Below are positions 31,514-33,472 of a stretch of 33,472 nucleotides of DNA, in pieces. The position numbers and the translations under genes are program-made. The stretch spans positions 1 through 33,472 of the forward strand of contig JAHCLE010000022.1 in assembly GCA_026125445.1 (NCBI GenBank). Direction: 5' to 3'. This DNA is from Burkholderiales bacterium. GTDB lineage: Bacteria > Pseudomonadota > Gammaproteobacteria > Burkholderiales > Usitatibacteraceae. Below the pieces are notes generated by a model that ran no database searches, had not been told where the DNA came from, and saw only the letters and a list, made by a program, of their open reading frames with translations. The number at the start of each line of letters is the position of its first letter. Position 1 is the stretch's first letter.

Positions 31514-31542
31514 ATTATATATCATAACGCGATATATGTCAA
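31514..31542 (-). promoter_or_regulatory. Consensus sigma-70 promoter and operator of padR
   Basis: On the minus strand TTGACA (31542-31537), 17 nt, then TATAAT (31519-31514), matching the consensus at all 12 positions. Overlapping it is the inverted repeat ATATATC-N7-GATATAT (31517-31537), a likely PadR operator. Only GTAATCC separates TATAAT from the padR ATG. Confidence 0.85.
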
Positions 31543-31611
31543 GGACCAAGAATGAGATCGGTGATCAAGACAGGTCGCAGGGACGGCGGCTCCCAATACA
31601 CGGCTTGCGGG

Positions 31612-33084
31612 CTAACCGCACGGAAGCGTGGCGAGGTTCGCGGCGAGCCGCTCGATGTCGGGTCCAAGGGGGCGGTCCTCGGTAACCTCGGGGACGAGGG
31701 CGCGGACGGCGTCGTACCCTCGCTCTACCCCACGCCCGGGCCGCAGGGGGCGCCGAAACTCGAGGCCCTCGGCGGCGGCGAGCAACTCGACCGCGAGGGC
31801 ACGCTCCGCCAGGTCCACGAGTTGCCGGAGCTTCAGGGCCGCCGTCATGCCCATCGACACGTGATCCTCTTTCCCCCCGGAGGTCGGGACGGAGTCCACG
31901 CTCGCGGGATGGGCGAGGACCTTCGCTTCGCTCAACAGGGCGGCGACCGTCACGTGGGCCATCATGAACCCGCTCATCGTGCCGGGCTCGCGGGCGAGGA
32001 AGGGCGGCAGGCCCTCGTTCGCGTCCGGATTCACGAGGCGGTCGAGCCGGCGCTCCGAGATCGAAATCAGGTCGGTCAGGGCGATCGCCGCGTAGTCGAG
32101 CGCATAGCCCAGGGGTGCGGCGTGGAAGTTTCCGCCCGAGACCAGGTGACCCGCATCGGCGAAGACCAGGGGGTTGTCGGTGGCGGAACCGCTCTCGACG
32201 CGGAACACCGCTTCGGCATGATCCAACGCGCCTCGGACCGCCCCGTGAACCTGGGGCATGCACCGAAGGCAGTAGGCGTCTTGGACCCGGGGATCGTTGT
32301 CCCGATGCGACTCCCGAATCTCCGAATCCGCCAGCAGATCGCGAAGGTGTTCGGCCACCGCGATCTGGCCCGGATGGGGACGCGCGGCATGAATCCGGGG
32401 GTCGAAGGGAACCGGGGTTCCTAGGAGCGCTTCCAGGGTCATCGCCCCTGCGAGGTCGGCGAGGCGGGCCAGACGCTGCGCCCGGTGCATGGCGAGCGAG
32501 CCAACGGCGCCGATCGCCTGGGTGCCGTTCAGAAGGGCGAGTCCCTCCTTGGCCCCGAGAACCAGCGGCGTCAGGCCGACGTCTGCCAGGGTTTTGCCGT
32601 GACACGCGCCCTCGCCGATCAGGGTCAGCGCAAGGTGGGCGAGGGGGGCGAGGTCGCCGCTCGCGCCGACCGAGCCCCGCGAGGGCACGATCGGGTGAAC
32701 GCCGCGATTCAGCATCTCGACGAGGAGAACGACGACCTCGCGCCGCGCGCCGCTGAAGCCCAGGGCAAGGACGTTCGCGCGCAGGAGCATGAGCGCCCGG
32801 GTCTCCGCGATCGAGAGGGGCGCGCCGACCCCGCATGCGTGCGAACGGACCAGATTGAGCTGCAGTCGACCCACCTGTTCGGCGGGGATGCGAACGTCGG
32901 CGAGACGACCGAATCCGGTGGTGACGCCGTAGACGACCCGGTCCTCGGCGACGATCCGGTCTACGACCGCGCGCGCTTCGTCCACGCGGCGCAACGCCCC
33001 TTCGGACAGAGCGACGGATTCGCCGTCCTCGGCGACGGCGACGATTTCCTCGAGAGACAACGGCGACCCGTCGAGGCGAAGCAT
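31612..33084 (-). CDS. hutH: Histidine ammonia-lyase
   Basis: 490 residues, normal for HutH (about 500). Contains the MIO-forming Ala141-Ser142-Gly143 in 'RGSVGASGDLAPLAH', the catalytic Tyr of 'VYGVTTGFG' (Y52), and 'QLNLVRSHACG', whose His is typical of histidine- rather than phenylalanine-specific enzymes. Other conserved segments: 'EGLALLNGTQAIGA', 'QDAYCLRCMPQVHG', 'SATDNPLVF' and 'SGGNFHAAPLG'. It removes ammonia from histidine to give urocanate. No other hut genes are visible. ATG 33084 is chosen because the coding similarity starts there; it has no Shine-Dalgarno but a TAAACT 7 nt upstream. It is divergent from the aldehyde dehydrogenase gene. The 105 bp between hutH and padR hold only the padR promoter. 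Confidence 0.94.
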   Translation of the reverse strand: MLRLDGSPLSLEEIVAVAEDGESVALSEGALRRVDEARAVVDRIVAEDRVVYGVTTGFGRLADVRIPAEQVGRLQLNLVRSHACGVGAPLSIAETRALMLLRANVLALGFSGARREVVVLLVEMLNRGVHPIVPSRGSVGASGDLAPLAHLALTLIGEGACHGKTLADVGLTPLVLGAKEGLALLNGTQAIGAVGSLAMHRAQRLARLADLAGAMTLEALLGTPVPFDPRIHAARPHPGQIAVAEHLRDLLADSEIRESHRDNDPRVQDAYCLRCMPQVHGAVRGALDHAEAVFRVESGSATDNPLVFADAGHLVSGGNFHAAPLGYALDYAAIALTDLISISERRLDRLVNPDANEGLPPFLAREPGTMSGFMMAHVTVAALLSEAKVLAHPASVDSVPTSGGKEDHVSMGMTAALKLRQLVDLAERALAVELLAAAEGLEFRRPLRPGRGVERGYDAVRALVPEVTEDRPLGPDIERLAANLATLPCG

Positions 33085-33091
33085 GGCGGCG

Positions 33092-33097
33092 AGTTTA
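33092..33097 (-). promoter_or_regulatory. Likely -10 element of hutH (leaderless start)
   Basis: TAAACT on the minus strand (33097-33092) is separated from the hutH ATG by exactly 7 nt (CGCCGCC), which would put the first transcribed base at or next to the start codon. No good -35 is seen at 17 nt. Confidence 0.45.
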
Positions 33098-33134
33098 CTT
33101 GGCGGGCGTTCGGGCCGGGCTCCGGCTCGCCAAG

Positions 33135-33140
33135 TACAAT
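33135..33140 (+). promoter_or_regulatory. Likely -10 element of the aldehyde dehydrogenase gene (leaderless start)
   Basis: TACAAT is followed by CTCCTCC (7 nt) and then ATG at 33148. The spacing equals that before hutH and padR. No convincing -35 is present and no Shine-Dalgarno (CTCCTCC is the anti-sense version, not GGAGG). Confidence 0.5.
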
Positions 33141-33147
33141 CTCCTCC

Positions 33148-33472
33148 ATGCACTCCCCGGACGTGTTCGCGTCGTTCCAGCCCGCCTTTGCTCCCTACGA
33201 AGGGACGGACTTGCCGGTCCACTCTCCGATCGACGGCGGCTTGCTCACGACGCTGCGCACCCATACGAAGGCCGACGTGGCGGAGGCGATCGAGCGGGCG
33301 TCGGTGGCGTTCGGGGCGTGGCGAAACGTGCCCGCGCCGAAACGGGGCGAGTTGGTCCGGCGACTCGGCCAGAAGTTGCGCGAGCACAAGGAGCGTCTCG
33401 CGTGGCTGGTGACCGTCGAGAACGGCAAGATCCTCGAGGAGGGGCGCGGCGAGGTTCAGGAGATGATCGACA
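33148..33472 (+). CDS. Aldehyde dehydrogenase, ALDH7/AmaB-like (5' part)
   Basis: The first 108 codons, cut by the window end. 'YEGTDLPVHSPIDGGLLTTL' near residue 20-40 and 'RASVAFGAWRNVPAPKRGEL' followed by 'LVTVENGKILEEGRGEVQEM' match the N-terminal cofactor-domain start of aldehyde dehydrogenases. The 'PAPKRGE' and 'GKILEEGRGEVQE' stretches favour the ALDH7 (alpha-aminoadipic semialdehyde dehydrogenase) group. It would oxidise a semialdehyde with NAD(P), probably in lysine breakdown. The catalytic Cys and Glu lie beyond the window. Start ATG 33148 is the first in frame after the TACAAT -10 element. Confidence 0.8.
   Translation, partial: MHSPDVFASFQPAFAPYEGTDLPVHSPIDGGLLTTLRTHTKADVAEAIERASVAFGAWRNVPAPKRGELVRRLGQKLREHKERLAWLVTVENGKILEEGRGEVQEMID

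Overview
The left and centre of the window (about 1 to 28,860) look like a GC-rich, facultatively denitrifying, sulfur-oxidising betaproteobacterium. The supporting signs are a Bug-type tripartite tricarboxylate transporter with its own two-component system, a Sox cluster, flavocytochrome c sulfide dehydrogenase, cytochrome cd1 nitrite reductase, and a KorAB/Nfn-type oxidoreductase block. Most of these genes have Shine-Dalgarno sequences and near-exclusive G/C-ending codons. The taxonomy is inferred from gene content only.

Layout: (1) 1-264, the 3' end of rmuC. (2) 239-5427, tctE and tctD on the minus strand, divergent from tctC-tctB-tctA: a carboxylate uptake system beside its regulator. (3) 5484-6751, mobB-moaD-moaE for molybdenum cofactor. 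(4) 6761-13878, an ArsR-family (SoxR/SqrR-type) repressor divergent from soxY-soxZ-dsrE-like-soxA-soxX, then a strong terminator hairpin, then an HbpS/GlcG-like haem-binding protein gene, soxB, a SoxH-like metallohydrolase gene and soxW. No soxCD is present in the window. (5) 14053-21701, a five-gene block: SudB/NfnA, SudA/NfnB, KorA, KorB, and a 741-residue protein whose function I do not recognise and which ends in a single-cluster ferredoxin domain. (6) 21729-26260 on the minus strand, nirS followed by a TonB-dependent receptor gene. The receptor's N-terminus carries a piece of cytochrome d1-type propeller, and an intrinsic terminator lies inside its signal-peptide codons. (7) 26580-28243, fccA-fccB, divergent from nirS.

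Taken together, regions 4, 6 and 7 describe sulfide/thiosulfate oxidation feeding electrons to c-type cytochromes and, when oxygen is absent, to nitrite reduction. Region 5 would connect 2-oxoacid oxidation, ferredoxin and NAD(P)H. FNR/Dnr-like boxes precede nirS and the trpB-like gene.

The right end (about 28,870 to 33,472) differs in character. It holds the 3' part of a trpB-like gene, an orphan HipB-like regulator, a PadR regulator with a membrane protein, hutH, and the start of an ALDH7-type aldehyde dehydrogenase. Three gene starts here have a -10 hexamer exactly 7 nt before the start codon, which implies leaderless mRNAs. Codon choice also shifts inside trpB. This suggests either a transferred segment or an assembly join with another organism (Armatimonadota or Deinococcota would fit leaderless starts, but that is a guess).
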